Shown here piece after piece: positions 1 through 12,437 of a DNA stretch of 64,000 nt. Within the stretch, counting starts at the first letter, position 1. Every line of letters starts with the position of its first letter. Origin of the DNA: Chondrosia reniformis (taxonomy: Eukaryota > Porifera > Demospongiae > Chondrillida > Chondrillidae). The notes beneath the pieces were generated by a model. It was not told the DNA's origin, searched no databases, and saw only the letters and a program-made list of their open reading frames with translations. Made by a program: the position numbers and the translations under genes. Location: positions 4,315,501 to 4,379,500 of the forward strand of contig OX359195.1 of the NCBI GenBank assembly GCA_947172415.1. Direction: 5' to 3'.

Positions 1-2021
1 TCCTTACTAGTTCTATGTACAAGTTGTATGTACGAGTTGTATGTACTGGTGGTAATAACTAGTTATAAGTACTAGTTATACAAGTTTTATGTACTAGTGG
101 TACGTTCTAGTTGTATATTCTAGTTGTATGTACTAGTTATATGTATTAGTTGTATGGACTGGTTGTATAAACTATTTAAATGTTCTAGTTGTATGTACAA
201 GTTGTAGGTGCTAGTTGTATGTATAAACCAGTTGTACCTATTGGTTGAATGTACTGTTCGTACGTACTAGTTGTATTTACTATTTGAGTGTACTAGTTGT
301 ATATAATAGTTGTATGTTCTAGTTATGTTTACCTCATGTAGGTACTAGATGGATGTACTAGTTTTATGTACTAGTTGTATGTGCTAGTTGTAGTACTAGT
401 TGTATGTTTTAGTTGTATGCACTATTTGTATGTACTAGTTCTATGTACTTGTTCTTTATACTAGTTGTTGGACTAATTGTATGTACTAGTTGTAGGTACT
501 ATTTGTATTTACTAGTTGCATTTACTTGTTCTTCATACGGGTTGTATGTACCGGCTGTATGTACTAGTTGTATATACTAGTTGTATGCACTAGTTGGATG
601 TACTACTCTTAGGACATGTTGTAATGTATTAGTTTGTATGTACTAGTTATATGTACTAGTTGCATTTTCAAGTTGTATGTACTGAATGTATGTGCCAGTT
701 GTATATACCAGTTGTATGTACCAGTTGCAAGTACTAGTTGTATGTACTAGTTGCAGGTACTAGTTTTATGTACCAGTTGAATGTACTAGTTGTATGCACC
801 GGTTTCATGTACTAGTTTTATGTACTATTTTCTATGTACAAGTTTTATGTGTATGTTCTAGTTATCCTTACTAGTTATATGGAATAGTTGCATGTACGAG
901 TTGTATGTACTAATTGTATGAACTACTTATATGTACTAGTTGTATGTACTAATTGTATGAACTACTAATATGTACTAGTTCAATGTAGTAGTGGTAATCA
1001 TTAGTTATAGGTACTAGTTCTATGTACTAGCTGTATGTGGTAGGTGTATGAACTAGTTGTATGAACTACTTATATATATTAGTTGCATGTATTAATTATA
1101 TGTACTAGTTGTAATCACTGGTTATGGGTACTAGATGTACGGACTTGACCTGTTAGATGTACCAGTTGTTTGTACTAGTGGTATGGACTAGTTGTATATT
1201 CTAGTTGTATGTACTGGTTGTATGTACTAGTGTATGTACCGGTTATATGTACTATTTATCTGTACTAGTTATACGTACTCTTTATATGTACTAAATATAT
1301 GTGTATGTTCTAGTTATATGTACTAGTTGTATGTACTAGTTATATGTAGTATTTATCTGAACTAGTTATCTGTACTAGTTGTATATACTAGCTATATATA
1401 CTACTAATATGTACTAGTTGTGTGAACTGGTTATATGTCCTTGTTGTATGTACTAGTTATTTGTACTAGTTATATGTACTAGTGGTAAGTACTAGTTTTA
1501 ATCACTTCTTTTAGGCACTAGTTATATGTACTAGTTATATATTCTAGTTGTATGTACTAGTTGTGCGTACTAGTTTTATGTTTCTAGTTAGTGTTAACCA
1601 GTTATACATAATATTTTTATGCACTGGTTGTATGTTCTGGACATATGTACTGGTTGTAAGGACTAGTGTATATACTACATTTATGTATGTACTAGTTTTA
1701 TGTACTAGTTGCATGTACTAGTTGTATTCACTAGTTATAGGTACTAGTTATATGTACTAGTTGAATGTACTAGTTGTACACTCTTGTTGCATGTACTAGT
1801 TATATGTACTAGTAATAAGTCTTAGTTGTATGTACTAGTGTGTGTACTGGTTATATGTATTAGTTATGTATTAGTTGTATGTACTATTTATATGTACTAG
1901 TTATACGTGAATGTAATAGTTATATGTACTAATTGTATATACAAGTTGGATGTACTGAATGTATGTGCCAGCTGTATGTACCAGTTGTATTCACCAGTTG
2001 CAATTACTAGTTGTATGTACC
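1..2021. repeat. Degenerate AGTTGTATGTACT minisatellite, block 1
   Basis: The whole stretch is made of 12-13 bp units close to ctagttgtatgta, with many point changes (gttatatgtact, gttttatgtact) and single-base length changes. No coding capacity is visible; the short open frames that arise simply repeat Tyr/Val/Leu/Cys. The same unit makes up 4576-6676, 8419-10721 and 11586-11988, so one large array was split by later insertions. The unit is not a telomere repeat I recognise. Confidence 0.95.
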
Positions 2022-4575
2022 CAGGGGTGTCAAGTTGACAATGTGAAAATGAGTGAGATCAGTCAGCCTTGTGCATTAAACTACATTGCGTGCACGTGGC
2101 ATTTACACACATTCTGTGAACATTCTACTATAATATAGGAATTTACACAAAGAAGTAAAACTGGAATGTAAAATGCAGATGTTTGATTTTAAACTATATA
2201 TTCTTGCTGGAGTGCCCTTGGTTGTATTCCCATGTTGCTTTTTTCAACTTTTTGATGACATCAGCAGTTGGTTTATATTTGTAACATGGCTCTTGGTATG
2301 ACATCTTTACAGAAAGAATACTGGATAGGGAGTTCCGAAAGTCAGTTTTGTTCTGACGAATTAAGAGAACACACGTTCTTCATCGGCATTTGAATGTTAG
2401 CACCAACTTTGCAACCTTTGAAAGGAGAGAAAATGTTGGTAGACCAGTTACTCCATCTTGGACTGTGCTTAGGTATGCCCATAATGTGTCCACTCTGAAG
2501 TAAACATGGTTCTCTTCATCATCAACTTTTTCGGTAACTTTTGCATCACTCCATATGTATGATGGAATTGCACTCTCATGCATTGTCTGGTATGAAGTGA
2601 ATTGCTCAAACAGCTTTTCTTCTAACTTTGTGTCACAAAAAGGAAGTAGGGTTGGGAAGCGCTCAACAAAGTATGCAACCTGTTTGAAGTCTGCTGAAAG
2701 CCTCTTTGGAATATCCACAAACTGGGCATTCAGCAGCACATCATCAAAGGGAAGGCGAGCTAGTGCATAGTCAGTTGCACAGTTATGGAACGACCAAACA
2801 CCTTTGAAAAATGTCAGGGAAGCACTGCTAGCAATATCGCCTTCATCCAGCAATTTTCTCTGCTTGACCCTTGTAACAAGGCCTGTATAAAGCTTGTCAT
2901 CACTCATTTGGCAGGATGGATCCTTGTACTTGACTTTTGTGATGTCATCCCCAGCATCAACTATGCTGGGCCTGTACGAACCTACTGATCAAATTCTTCA
3001 GAAACATTCGCATCTCTGCATGCAGCAAGAATATGGCTGGATCGTCTCGCTGAAGCAGCCTATTGAACCTGGTTAACACAGGAATGACACATCGAAAAAA
3101 GCAGGTAAACCTCTGTTATAGGATCAGAGAATCTCTTGTGAAGTTGCTTGAATCGTGCTTGCTGCTGATGAATAGACAGGAAGTAGCTTGACAAGCTAGC
3201 ATACAGTTCGAGAATGCGTGTAACAGCTTGCTCAAGGCTTAACCAACATGTCGACACATGCGCCACCACTTCTTTGTAAGTTGTATCACAAAACACACAA
3301 AATTCTTCCAGGCCTACCTTTCTTTTTGTACTTTTATCAAACCAATACGCAACATCAACAGTTAACTCTTCAATCTCACACCTAGTGACTTCAGCAAGTG
3401 CAGATGCAGCTTTGGAGGAAGTGTTGTGCAGAAATGGCAAGGGCAACCAGAGATATAAGCCTTAAGATTTTTATGCTGAAGTCTTGTGCGCAAGGAATTT
3501 CGGGCTCCTATGTTAACAGATGCATTGTCAACTAACAAACATATGCAATTTGCCCAAGGAATACCGTGTTTCAGGAGAACAGAATCCATTTTGTTGAAAA
3601 TTACTTCTGCCATTCCTGCTCTCTGCCCAAATGTTGTGCACATATCCAGAAATTTATGCTCTACCCTGCTATTGCTGACAAGAACCGTCATTGGGTTCAT
3701 TTTCTTCAATCCTGTATCGTTAGAACCATCGATGGACAAATTGAAACGTCCCAACTTCATTTCGGCAATGAGCTCCCCTAGATAAAATGGCCGGAGTGCT
3801 CCATTCAGAATGCAAGTCGTTTTCGTTTTGGCAGAGCTATATACCTTTGCTATTTCTGAATCTGGGAAAATATCTCTTAGAAGGGGACTTAAGTGGTCAG
3901 TAAAAGCAAGGGGCACGTTGTGCTTCACCATTGTTGCAGTCATTTTGACTTCAGCCCGCCTCACCTTGTTCTCCAAAGTTGTCATGGAGTTGACAGATGG
4001 TGCTGAAGGAAAAAAGCTTTTGAGCTGCTGGTTGGCCCGGAATATCTTTAGTTTTCTTTGCATGACCATCCGAGCTAATGTGCCTTTCTACATCTGTATG
4101 CCCTTGGTGGCCACAACAGTGTTCGACCCGGCATATGTTGCACCAAAAGTAGTGGTTACTGGAGCTTTTTGATAAAAGACCACTCCATACTCCATTCTGA
4201 CTGGAAACTGGTAAGATACATGGCAGCACCGGATTTGGAACGCTCGACTGGAACTGTCCGCTTACTCTGGGAAGATTCTGATCTAGAATCAGGAGTCCTC
4301 TTCGCCATTTACGTACTATAACTCGGTCGGAACCGTTGTCGAATTTCCACACGAACACGTGTTCAGCTACAAGCACGTGACTGCAGCTGTTTGCGCAACT
4401 TTCAAGTCTGGAATCGGGAATAAGACGCCCATGTGAACGAGGACTCGGACTGAGTGATTAAGCCTCCGCTACGTTAGCAGCTAATGCGTGTGAAGTTTTT
4501 CTGTATGAGTATCAGGGTGAGAAATCTTTCGAATGCGTGTGTCACACGGCCAATGCATGTGACTTGACAGGCCTG
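2022..4575 (-). mobile_element. Decayed hAT-like DNA transposon inserted in the minisatellite
   Basis: The left end CAGGGGTGTCAAGTTGACA and the inverted right end CAGGCCTGTCAAGTCACATG form imperfect terminal inverted repeats of about 15-20 bp. Both sides are flanked by atgtacc (2015-2021 and 4576-4582), a 7-bp direct repeat that could be a target-site duplication but also matches the minisatellite unit. GC content and codon texture change sharply at both ends. Inside is one minus-strand transposase pseudogene. The hAT assignment rests on the BED-like finger and RNase-H-fold-like protein. A TSD of 7 rather than 8 bp leaves the superfamily slightly open. Confidence 0.8.
2380..4376 (-). pseudogene. 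hAT-like transposase with BED-type zinc finger, frameshifted
   Basis: Read from 4376 downwards. An N-terminal segment has a Cys-x2-Cys ... His-x4-His finger (WCNICRVEH ... ERHISSDGH) that resembles a BED/C2H2 finger. The next part (about 4069-3362) carries the conserved stretches LSIDGSNDTG and LLVDNASVNIGARNS, which I recognise from a widespread invertebrate and fish transposase family. Then come WFDKSTKRKVGLEEFCVFC and HVSTCWLSLEQAV (3446-3060), and a C-terminal segment at 2907-2380. The pieces lie in different frames: shifts occur near 4050, near 3440 (inside the CPCHFCHNT region) and near 3060-2907. The gene is therefore dead. The family role is DNA cut-and-paste transposition; the exact superfamily is inferred. 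Confidence 0.8.
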
Positions 4576-6676
4576 ATGTACCAGTTGCAGGGACTAGTTG
4601 TATGTACCAGTTGAATGTACTAATTGTATGTACCAGTTTGATGTACTAGTTTTAGGTACTAGTTGTATGTACTATTTTCTATGTACAAGTTTTATGTGTA
4701 TGTACTAGTTATCCTTACTAGTTATATGTAATACTTGCATGTACGAGTAGTATTTACTAATTGTATGAACTATTTATATGTACTAGTTGTATATTCTAAT
4801 TGTATGAACTACTAATATGTACTAGTTGAATGTAGTAGCGGTAATCATTAGTTATAGGTACTAGTTCTATGTACTTGCTGTATATAATAGGTGTATGTAC
4901 TAGTTTTATGAACTACTTATATATATTAGTTGCATGTATTAATTATATGTACTAGTTGTAATCACTAGTTATGGGTACTAGTTGTACGGACTTGTTAGAT
5001 GTACCAGTTGTTTGTACTAGTTTTATGTATCACTTGCATGTACTAGTGGTATGGATTAGTTGTATATTCCAGTTGTATGCACTGGTTGTATGTACTAGTG
5101 TATGTACGGTTATATGTACTATTTATCTGTACTAGTTATATGTATCCTTTATATGTACTAGATATATGTGTATGTTCTAGTTATATGTACTGGTTGTATG
5201 TACTAGTTGTATGTACTAGTTGTATGTACTAGTTATATGTACTATTTATCTGTACTAGTTATATGTACTCTTTATATGTACTAGTTATATGTGTATGTCT
5301 TAGTTATATGTACTAGTTGAATGTTCTTGTTGTACGTACTTGTTGTACATACTAGTTATATGTACTAGTTATATGTTCTAGTTGAATGTACTAGTTTTAT
5401 GTTTTAGTTTTATTTATAGGTTGTATGTACTAGTGTGTATACGGGTTATATGTACTAATTGTATGTACCAGTTATATGTACTAGTTATGTATCAGTTGTA
5501 TGTACTATTTATATGTACTAGTTATATGTGTATATACTAGTAAAATGTACTAATTTTATGTACAAGTTGTATGTACAAGATGTATGTACCAGTTGTATGT
5601 AGCAGTTGTATGTACCAGTTGCATGTACTAGTTGTATGTACCAGTTGAAGGTACTAGTTGTATGTACCAGTTGAAGGTACTAGTTGTATGTACCAGTTGA
5701 ATGTACTAGTTTTATGTACCAGTTTCATGTACTAGTTTTATGTACTAGTTGTATGTATTGTTTTCTATGTACAAGTTATATGTGTATATTCTAGTTATCC
5801 TTACTAGTTATATGTACAAGTTGTATGTACGAGTTTTATGTACTTATTGTATGAACTACTTATATGTACTAGTTGTATGTACTAATTGTATGAACTACTT
5901 ATATGTACTAGTTGAATGTAGTAGTGGTAAGGATTAGTTATGGGTACTAGTTCTATGTACTAGCTGTATGTAGTAGGTGTATATACTAACTGTATGAACT
6001 ACTTATATAAATTAGTTGTGTAATAGTGTAATAGTGTGTATTAATTATATTTACTAGTTGTAATCAGTAGTTAGGGCTACTGGTTGTACGGATTCGTTAT
6101 ATGTACCAGTTGTTTGTAATAGCTGTATTTACCAGTTTCATGTACTAGTTGTATGTACTAGTTCTATATACTATTCAAGTTATATGTATTTGTTCTAGTT
6201 ATCCTTACTAGTTTTATGTACAAGTATTATGTACGAGTTGTATGTACTAGTGGTTATAACTAGTTATAGGTACTAGTTATATGTACAAGTTTTATTCACT
6301 AGTTGTACATTCTAGTTGTATATTCTAGTTGTATGTAATAGTAATATGTACTGGTTGTATGTACTAGTTATATGTTCTAGTTGTATATCCTAGTTTTATG
6401 TACCAGTTGCATATACTGGTTATGTACTAGTTGTATGGACTAGTTCTTTGTACTAGTTCTATGTACTAGTTTTTGTACTAGTTTTATGTACTAGTTGTAT
6501 GTACCAGTTGTACCAGTGTATGGACTAGTTGTATGTTCTAGTTGTATGAACTAGTTGTATGTCCTAGTTGTAGGTCCTAGTTGTATGTAGTAGTTGTAGT
6601 TCTAGTTTAATGTACTAGTTGCATGAACTAGGTGTGGGTTATAATGGTATGTACCAGTTCTATGTGTATCTGTGTG
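4576..6676. repeat. Degenerate AGTTGTATGTACT minisatellite, block 2
   Basis: Same 12-13 bp unit as block 1, continuous apart from the transposon at 2022-4575. It runs into the 5'-truncated Penelope-like copy A near 6677. Nothing else is seen in it. Confidence 0.93.
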
Positions 6677-7969
6677 TAGAACTAGGCAGTACCTCCACTT
6701 ATGCTAAATGTACAGTAGAACCCCAACAGTTAATTAGGAAACACATAGATTTCTTAAAACTAGAGAACTTAGAACCTAAACCAGACTGGTGTAACCTTCC
6801 CTCTTTTTACTGGATGCCTAAGCTACATAAGAACCCTTACAGCTACAGATTCATAGCCGCGCCTCTCACAAATGTACTACCAAACCCCTTTCTAGATTTC
6901 TAAATTCGGCACTCAGACTAATTCTCAAACATTTTAGAGAATACTGCCTAGGTATATATAGGAATACTGGTGTTAATGCCTTTTGGATAGTAGAAAACTC
7001 ACTAGAAGTCTTAGATAGGTTTAGGTCTATACCCACTAGAAAAGCCCAGCTAGCTAGTTTTGATTTTTCTACATTATATACAGCGATCCCCCATAACCTA
7101 CTTAAAGATAAGATTACTAACCTAATTCATAGTGCCTATACCTGTAGAAAGTCCCAATATATAGAAGTCTGTCAGGATAAAGCCTTTTGGTCTAACAATG
7201 TCTCCAATAAAGCAGTCACAGCTGTTCATTTAGTAGAGCCCTTTAATAACCTTATTGACAACATTTACGTATGTGTAGACGGTTCTGTATTTAAGCAATG
7301 TGTAGGTATCCCTATGGGTACTGACTGTGCCCCTGTAGTTGCTAGTCATTTTCTGTTTTCCTATGAGTATGAGTTTATGAAAGGACTACTTAAGGATAAC
7401 ATCACCCTAGCTATTAAATTTTCCAATACCTATAGGTATATTGATGACCTTTTATGTATTAACAACAAGGATTTTGAACTGTCAATTAGTGATATTTACC
7501 CCAAAGAACTTATTCTTAAAAAGACAAATACCAGCCCTAAAAAATCCCCTTTTTAGACTTAGATATAACTATTACTAACAATCAATTTATCACTAAAGTA
7601 TATGATAAGCGAGAGGACTTTAACTTTGATATAGTAAACTTCCCCCATTTAGATAGTAATATTCCCAATACCCCAGTCTATGGTGTCTTTATTTCACAAC
7701 TAATTAGGTATTCTAGAATATGTAGTGACTTCTCCAGTTTTCAGGCTAAAAGTTTGCAGTTATGCAGTAGGCTTATTAAGCAGGGTTACAAATACTTTAA
7801 GCTAAAATCAACCTTTAAAACCTTCCTATCCCGGCAGCCTCTAGTTAGAATCAAGTATAAGCAAACAGTAGCTAGTATGCTTAAGGAGTGTCTTGTGTTA
7901 CCCCATATTGTGTTACCCCACCTACAAAGAAATGTTACTACTAGAAGACCTAAGGGTAGACTTACGTAA
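6677..7969 (+). pseudogene. Penelope-like reverse transcriptase, copy A
   Basis: Visible motifs in order: WMPKLHKNPYSYRFIAA (the MPKLHK block typical of Penelope-like RTs), FDFSTLYTAIPH (motif A), GIPMGTDCAPVVA (motif B), YRYIDDLL (motif C, catalytic DD) and the thumb-like C-terminus ending near 7969. The frame is broken near 6860 by a 2-nt insertion relative to copy D (atagccgcgcctc against atagctgcctc), and near 7550 by one missing C relative to copy C. The N-terminal part, including the ADK block seen in copy C, is missing through 5' truncation. Not functional. Confidence 0.88.
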
Positions 7970-8220
7970 TATGTCCTACTTGTGTCTATAGTTATGCTGA
8001 GTCTGTTTTACCTGTACAAGCAAGATTACTAATAGATTTATAATTAATTCATAAAAGTTAATTGGACCTACATTCCTTTCATAAAATTAAATTTCATCAT
8101 GTGTCTTAGTTAACACCTTATTTAACTTTGGGCGCCAAAATAGTGTATATAAGGCCCCTAGATTTAGCATAGTGAGCCAAGGATTCACAGAAGATCAAGA
8201 TAAAGAAAAAGACAAAGACT

Positions 8221-8275
8221 CCCAGGATCACTGATGAAGGGTGGAATTCCCAGAAACGGCTGTCTGACCCAGTGG
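8221..8275 (+). ncRNA. Type I hammerhead ribozyme motif in Penelope-like copy A
   Basis: Core CTGATGA at 8231-8237, one unpaired A, stem II GGG/CCC closed by TGGAATT, an unpaired A, GAAAC (8253-8257), a short stem III AC/GT with loop GGCT, then GTC (8262-8264). Stem I pairs GGATCA (8225-8230) with TGACCC (8265-8270), with one A-C mismatch. Predicted self-cleavage is after C8264. Hammerheads are established in the terminal repeats of Penelope-like elements; this instance is read by eye. A 2-bp stem III suggests weak monomer activity. Confidence 0.8.
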
Positions 8276-8418
8276 AGAAGAAGATGAAAGAAGGAAAAAG
8301 AAGGAAGAAAAGACTACTGTATCTTCATCTAAAGCTCTCTTTAGGTTTAGTTCCCCTATAGGCTCTTTTTACAGAATAGGCATATAGCATGTAGGAAAAT
8401 GGTATCTTCGATTTTTCA

Positions 8419-10721
8419 TGTACTAGTTATATGTATTAGTTTTATGTACTAGTTTTGTGGACTAGTTGTATATAATAGTTGTATGTACTAGTTTTATGTA
8501 CTAGTTGTATGTAGTAATAATATGTACTAGTTGTATGTACTAGCTATATGTTCTAGTTGCTTGTGCTAGTTATATTTACTTGTTTCAAGCACTTGTTATA
8601 TGTACTAGTAATTTGTAACAGTGGTCTGTGCTAGTTGTATGTACTAATTGTGTGTAGTAGCGGTATGTACTAGTTCTATATGGATGTACTAAATTTATGT
8701 ATCAGTTATATTTACCAGATATGTGAACTAGTTATATTTATTAGTTTCATGGACTAGTTGTATGTACTAGTAGTAGGAACTAGTTTTGTGTACAAGCTGT
8801 AGGAACTAGTTATATGAACTAGTTGTATGTACTAATGGTAATCACTAGTTATAGGTACTAGTTCTATGTACTAGCTGTAAGTAATAGGTGTATGTACTAA
8901 TTGTATGAACTACTTAAACATCTTAGTTGTATGTATTAATTCTATTTACTAGTTGTAATCACTAATGATCGGTACTAGTTGTACGGACTCGTTATATGTA
9001 CCAGTTGTTTGTACTAGTTGTATGTAGCAGTTGCGTGTACTAGTTGTATGTACTAGTTCTATATACTATTCATATGTACAAGTTATATGTGTATGTTCTA
9101 GTTATCCTTACTAGTTCTATGTACAAGTTGTATGTACTAGTTGAACGTACTAGTTGTATATTCTAGTTGTATGTACTAGTAATATGTACTGGTTTTATGT
9201 TCTAGTTATATATACTAGTTGTATGTCCTTGTTTTATGTACTAGATGTATATACTAGTTATGTAATAGTTGTATAAACTTGTTGTATGTATATACTGGTT
9301 ATATGTCCTAGTTATATGTGTATGTTCTAGTTATATGTTCTATTTGTATGTACTAGTACTATGTTCTAGTTAAATGTACAAGTTGTATGTACTAAATATG
9401 GATTAGATGTATGTTGTATATATATGTACTTGTTATATATGTATGTTCTACTTATATGTACTTGGTGTATGTACAATATGTAAGAACTAGATGTATGTAC
9501 CTGTTGTATGTACCAGTTAGATGTACTAGTTTTATGTACCAGTTGCATCTACTAATTGTATGTACTAGTTGTATGTACTATTTATATATACAATTTATAT
9601 GTGTAAGTTCTCTTTATCCTAACTAGTTCTATGTACAAGTTGCATGTACGTATTGTATGTACTAGTTGTATGTACTAATTATATGTAAAAGTTATATGTG
9701 TATGTTCTCGTTATCCTTACTAGATCTATGTACAGGTTGTATGTACAAGTTGTATGTACTAGTTTTATGAACTACTTATATGTTCTAGTTGTATGTACTA
9801 GTTGTAGGCACTAATTGTAAATATTAGTTGTATATTCTTGTTGTTTGTACTTGTAATATGTACTGGTTGTATGTACTATTTATATGTACTAGGTGTATGT
9901 ACTGGTTATATATATGTACTATTTATGTATACTACATATATGTACTATTTATATGTACTTGTTATATGTGTACGATTAGTTATATGTATTTGTTGTATGT
10001 AAAAGTTGTATACACTAGTTATATGTACTAGTTATATGTACTTGGTGTACGTACCACATGTATGTATTAGTTGTAAACGCTAATTATAGTGAACCAGTTA
10101 TATGAACTATTTGTATGCACTAGTTGTATATTCTAGATATATGTACTGGTTGTGTGGACTAGTGTGTGTACTAGTTATATGTACTAGTTGCAGGTACTAG
10201 TTGTAATCACTAGATATAGGTACTAGTGATATGTACTAGTTGTATATGCTAGTTGTAAGCACTAGTTGTATATTCTACTTGTATATACTAGTTGAATGTA
10301 CTGGTTGTATATTTGTTCTAGTTATCTTTACTAGTTGTATGTACTAGCTATATGTACTACTAATATGTACTAGTTGAGTGAACTGGTTATATGTCCTTGT
10401 TGTATGTACTAGTTTTTTGTACTAGTGGTAAGTACTAGTTTTAATCACTTGTTATAGGTGCTAGTTATATATACTAGTAATATATTCTAGTTGTATGTGC
10501 ATTAATTTTCTAGTTATAGTGAACCAGTTATATATACTATTTTTATGCACTGGTTGTATGTTCTAGACATATGTAATGGTTGCAAGGACTAGTGTATGTA
10601 CTAGTTACATGTACTAGTTGTATGTACTAGTTTTATGTACTAGTTATGAACTAGTTGTATGTACCAGTTGTATTTACTGGCTGAATATACTGGCAGTATG
10701 TACTAGTAAAATGTACTAATT
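8419..10721. repeat. Degenerate AGTTGTATGTACT minisatellite, block 3
   Basis: Same unit as blocks 1 and 2, between Penelope-like copies A and B. No gene is seen. Short open frames rich in Tyr, Val, Leu and Cys are products of the repeat. Confidence 0.93.
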
Positions 10722-10870
10722 GCATGAAAAACCTAAGATACCATTTTCCTTCATGCTATATGCCTATTCTGAAAAAAGAGCCTATAGGGGAACTAAACCT
10801 AAAGAGAGCTTTAGATGAAGATACAGGAGTCTTTTCTTCCTTCTTTTCCCTTCTTTCATCTTCTTCTCCA

Positions 10871-10924
10871 CTGGGTCAGACAGCCGTTTCTGGGAATTCC
10901 ACCCTTCATCAGTGATCCTGGGAG
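10871..10924 (-). ncRNA. Hammerhead ribozyme motif, Penelope-like copy B
   Basis: On the minus strand the segment reads GGATCA, CTGATGA, GGG...CCC, GAAAC, GGCT, GTC, TGACCC, the same core and stems as copy A, with no change in the catalytic positions. Confidence 0.78.
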
Positions 10925-11173
10925 TCTTTGTCTTTTTCTTTTTCCTGATCTTCTGTGAATCCTTGGCTCACTATGCTAAATCTAGAGGCCTTATATACAC
11001 TATTTTGGCACCAAAAGTTAAATAAGGTGTTAACTAAGACACATGATGAAATTTAATTCTATGAAAGGAATGTAGGTCCAATTAACTTTTATGAATTAAT
11101 TATAAATCTATTAGTAATCTTGCTTGAAGAGGTAAAACAGACTCAGCATAACTATAGACACAAGTAGGACATA

Positions 11174-11585
11174 TTACGTAAGTCTACCCTTAGATCTTCT
11201 AGTAGTAACATTTCTTTGTAGGTGGGGTAACACAATAAAGGGTAACACAAGACAGTCCTTAAGCATACTAGCTACTTTTTGCTTATACTTGATTCTAACT
11301 AGAGGCTGCCGGGATAGGAAGGTTTTAAAGGTTGAATTTAGCTTAAAGTATTTGTAACCCTGCTTAATAAGCCTACTGCATAACTGCAAACTTTTGGCCT
11401 GAAAACTGGAGAAGTCATTACATACACTGGAATACCTAATTAGTTGTGAAATAAAGACACCATAGGCTGGGATAATAGGAATATTACCATCTAAATAAGG
11501 GAAATTTACTATATCAAAGTTAAAGTCCTCTCGCTTATCATATACTTTAGTGATAAATTGATTGTTAGTATTGGTTATATCTAAG
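11174..11585 (-). pseudogene. Penelope-like RT C-terminal fragment, copy B
   Basis: The frame encodes the stretch from LITKVYDKREDFNFD-like sequence to the C-terminal end, closely matching copies A and C (for example KYFKLNSTFKTFLSRQPLV). The catalytic motifs lie upstream and are absent because the copy is 5' truncated. A stop-type change separates the two halves near 11390. Confidence 0.82.
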
Positions 11586-11988
11586 TCTAGTTATATGTAC
11601 TAGTTGCATGTACCAGATGTAATCACTAGTTAGAGGTACTAGTGATATGTACTAGTTGAATGTACTAGTTGCATGTGCTAGTTATATGTACTAGTTATAT
11701 GTACTAGTTTTATGTCCTAGTTGTATGTACTAGTTGTATGTACTAGTTTTATGTACTAGTTTTATGTTCTAGTTGTATGTACAGGTTATATGTACTAGTG
11801 TGTGAACTGGTTATATGTATTAGTTATGTATTAGTTGTTAGTACTATTTATATGTACTAGTTATACGTGTATGTACTAGTTTTATGTACTAAATGTATGT
11901 ACAAGTTGTATGTACTGAATGTATGTACCAGTTGAATGTACTAGTTGTATCTACTAGTTTCATGTTCTAGTTTTTTGTACTAGTTGTA
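11586..11988. repeat. Degenerate AGTTGTATGTACT minisatellite, block 4
   Basis: About 400 bp of the same unit between Penelope-like copies B and C. Confidence 0.92.
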
Positions 11989-12132
11989 TGAAAAATCTAA
12001 GATACCATTTTCCTACATGCTATATGCCTATTCTGTAAAAAGAGCCTATAGGGGAACTAAACCTAAAGAGAGCTTTAGATGAAGATACAGTAGTCTTTTC
12101 TTCCTTCTTTTCCCTTCTTTCATCTTCTTCTC

Positions 12133-12188
12133 CACTGGGTCAGACAGCCGTTTCTGGGAATTCCACCCTTCATCAGTGATCCTGGGAG
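12133..12188 (-). ncRNA. Hammerhead ribozyme motif, Penelope-like copy C
   Basis: Same minus-strand motif as copy B: stem I GGATCA/TGACCC, CTGATGA, stem II GGG/CCC, GAAAC, GTC. The catalytic core is unchanged. Confidence 0.78.
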
Positions 12189-12437
12189 TCTTTGTCTTTT
12201 TCTTTATCTTGATCTTCTGTGAATCCTTGGCTCACTATGCTAAATCTAGAGGCCTTATATACACTATTTTGGCGCCAAAAGTTAAATAAGGTGTTAACTA
12301 AGACACATGATGAAATTTAATTTTATGAAAGGAATGTAGGTCCAATTAACTTTTATGAATTAATTATAAATCTATTAGTAATCATGCTTGTACAGGTAAA
12401 ACAGACTCAGCATAACTATAGACGTGAGTAGGACATA

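Larger units (their letters stand above)
6677..8418 (+). mobile_element. Penelope-like retroelement copy A, 5' truncated
   Basis: Homology to copies B, C and D starts near gaactaggcag at 6677 and ends at ...tagatttttca-type sequence near 8418; both sides are minisatellite. The copy contains the reverse transcriptase core (6677-7969), a 3' region of about 450 bp and a hammerhead ribozyme motif (8221-8275). No GIY-YIG endonuclease is seen in what remains. The 3' end is the same in all four copies, as expected for 3'-primed reverse transcription with 5' truncation. Confidence 0.88.
10722..11585 (-). mobile_element. Penelope-like retroelement copy B, 3' fragment
   Basis: Minus-strand copy of the same family as A. 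It keeps the 3' region with the hammerhead motif and the last part of the RT (11174-11585), then stops abruptly at ctaagtcta, where the minisatellite resumes. This is a 5' truncation inside the region just after RT motif C. Flanking minisatellite on both sides shows it landed in the array. Confidence 0.85.

Noticed and set aside
1-2021. Short Tyr/Val/Leu/Cys-rich open frames in the minisatellite as genes
   Set aside because: They follow the repeat unit, change with each unit variant and occur on both strands.
1-11988. Telomere repeat
   Set aside because: The unit is 12-13 bp, highly degenerate and unlike known telomere repeats; the idea is kept only as a possible functional analogy.
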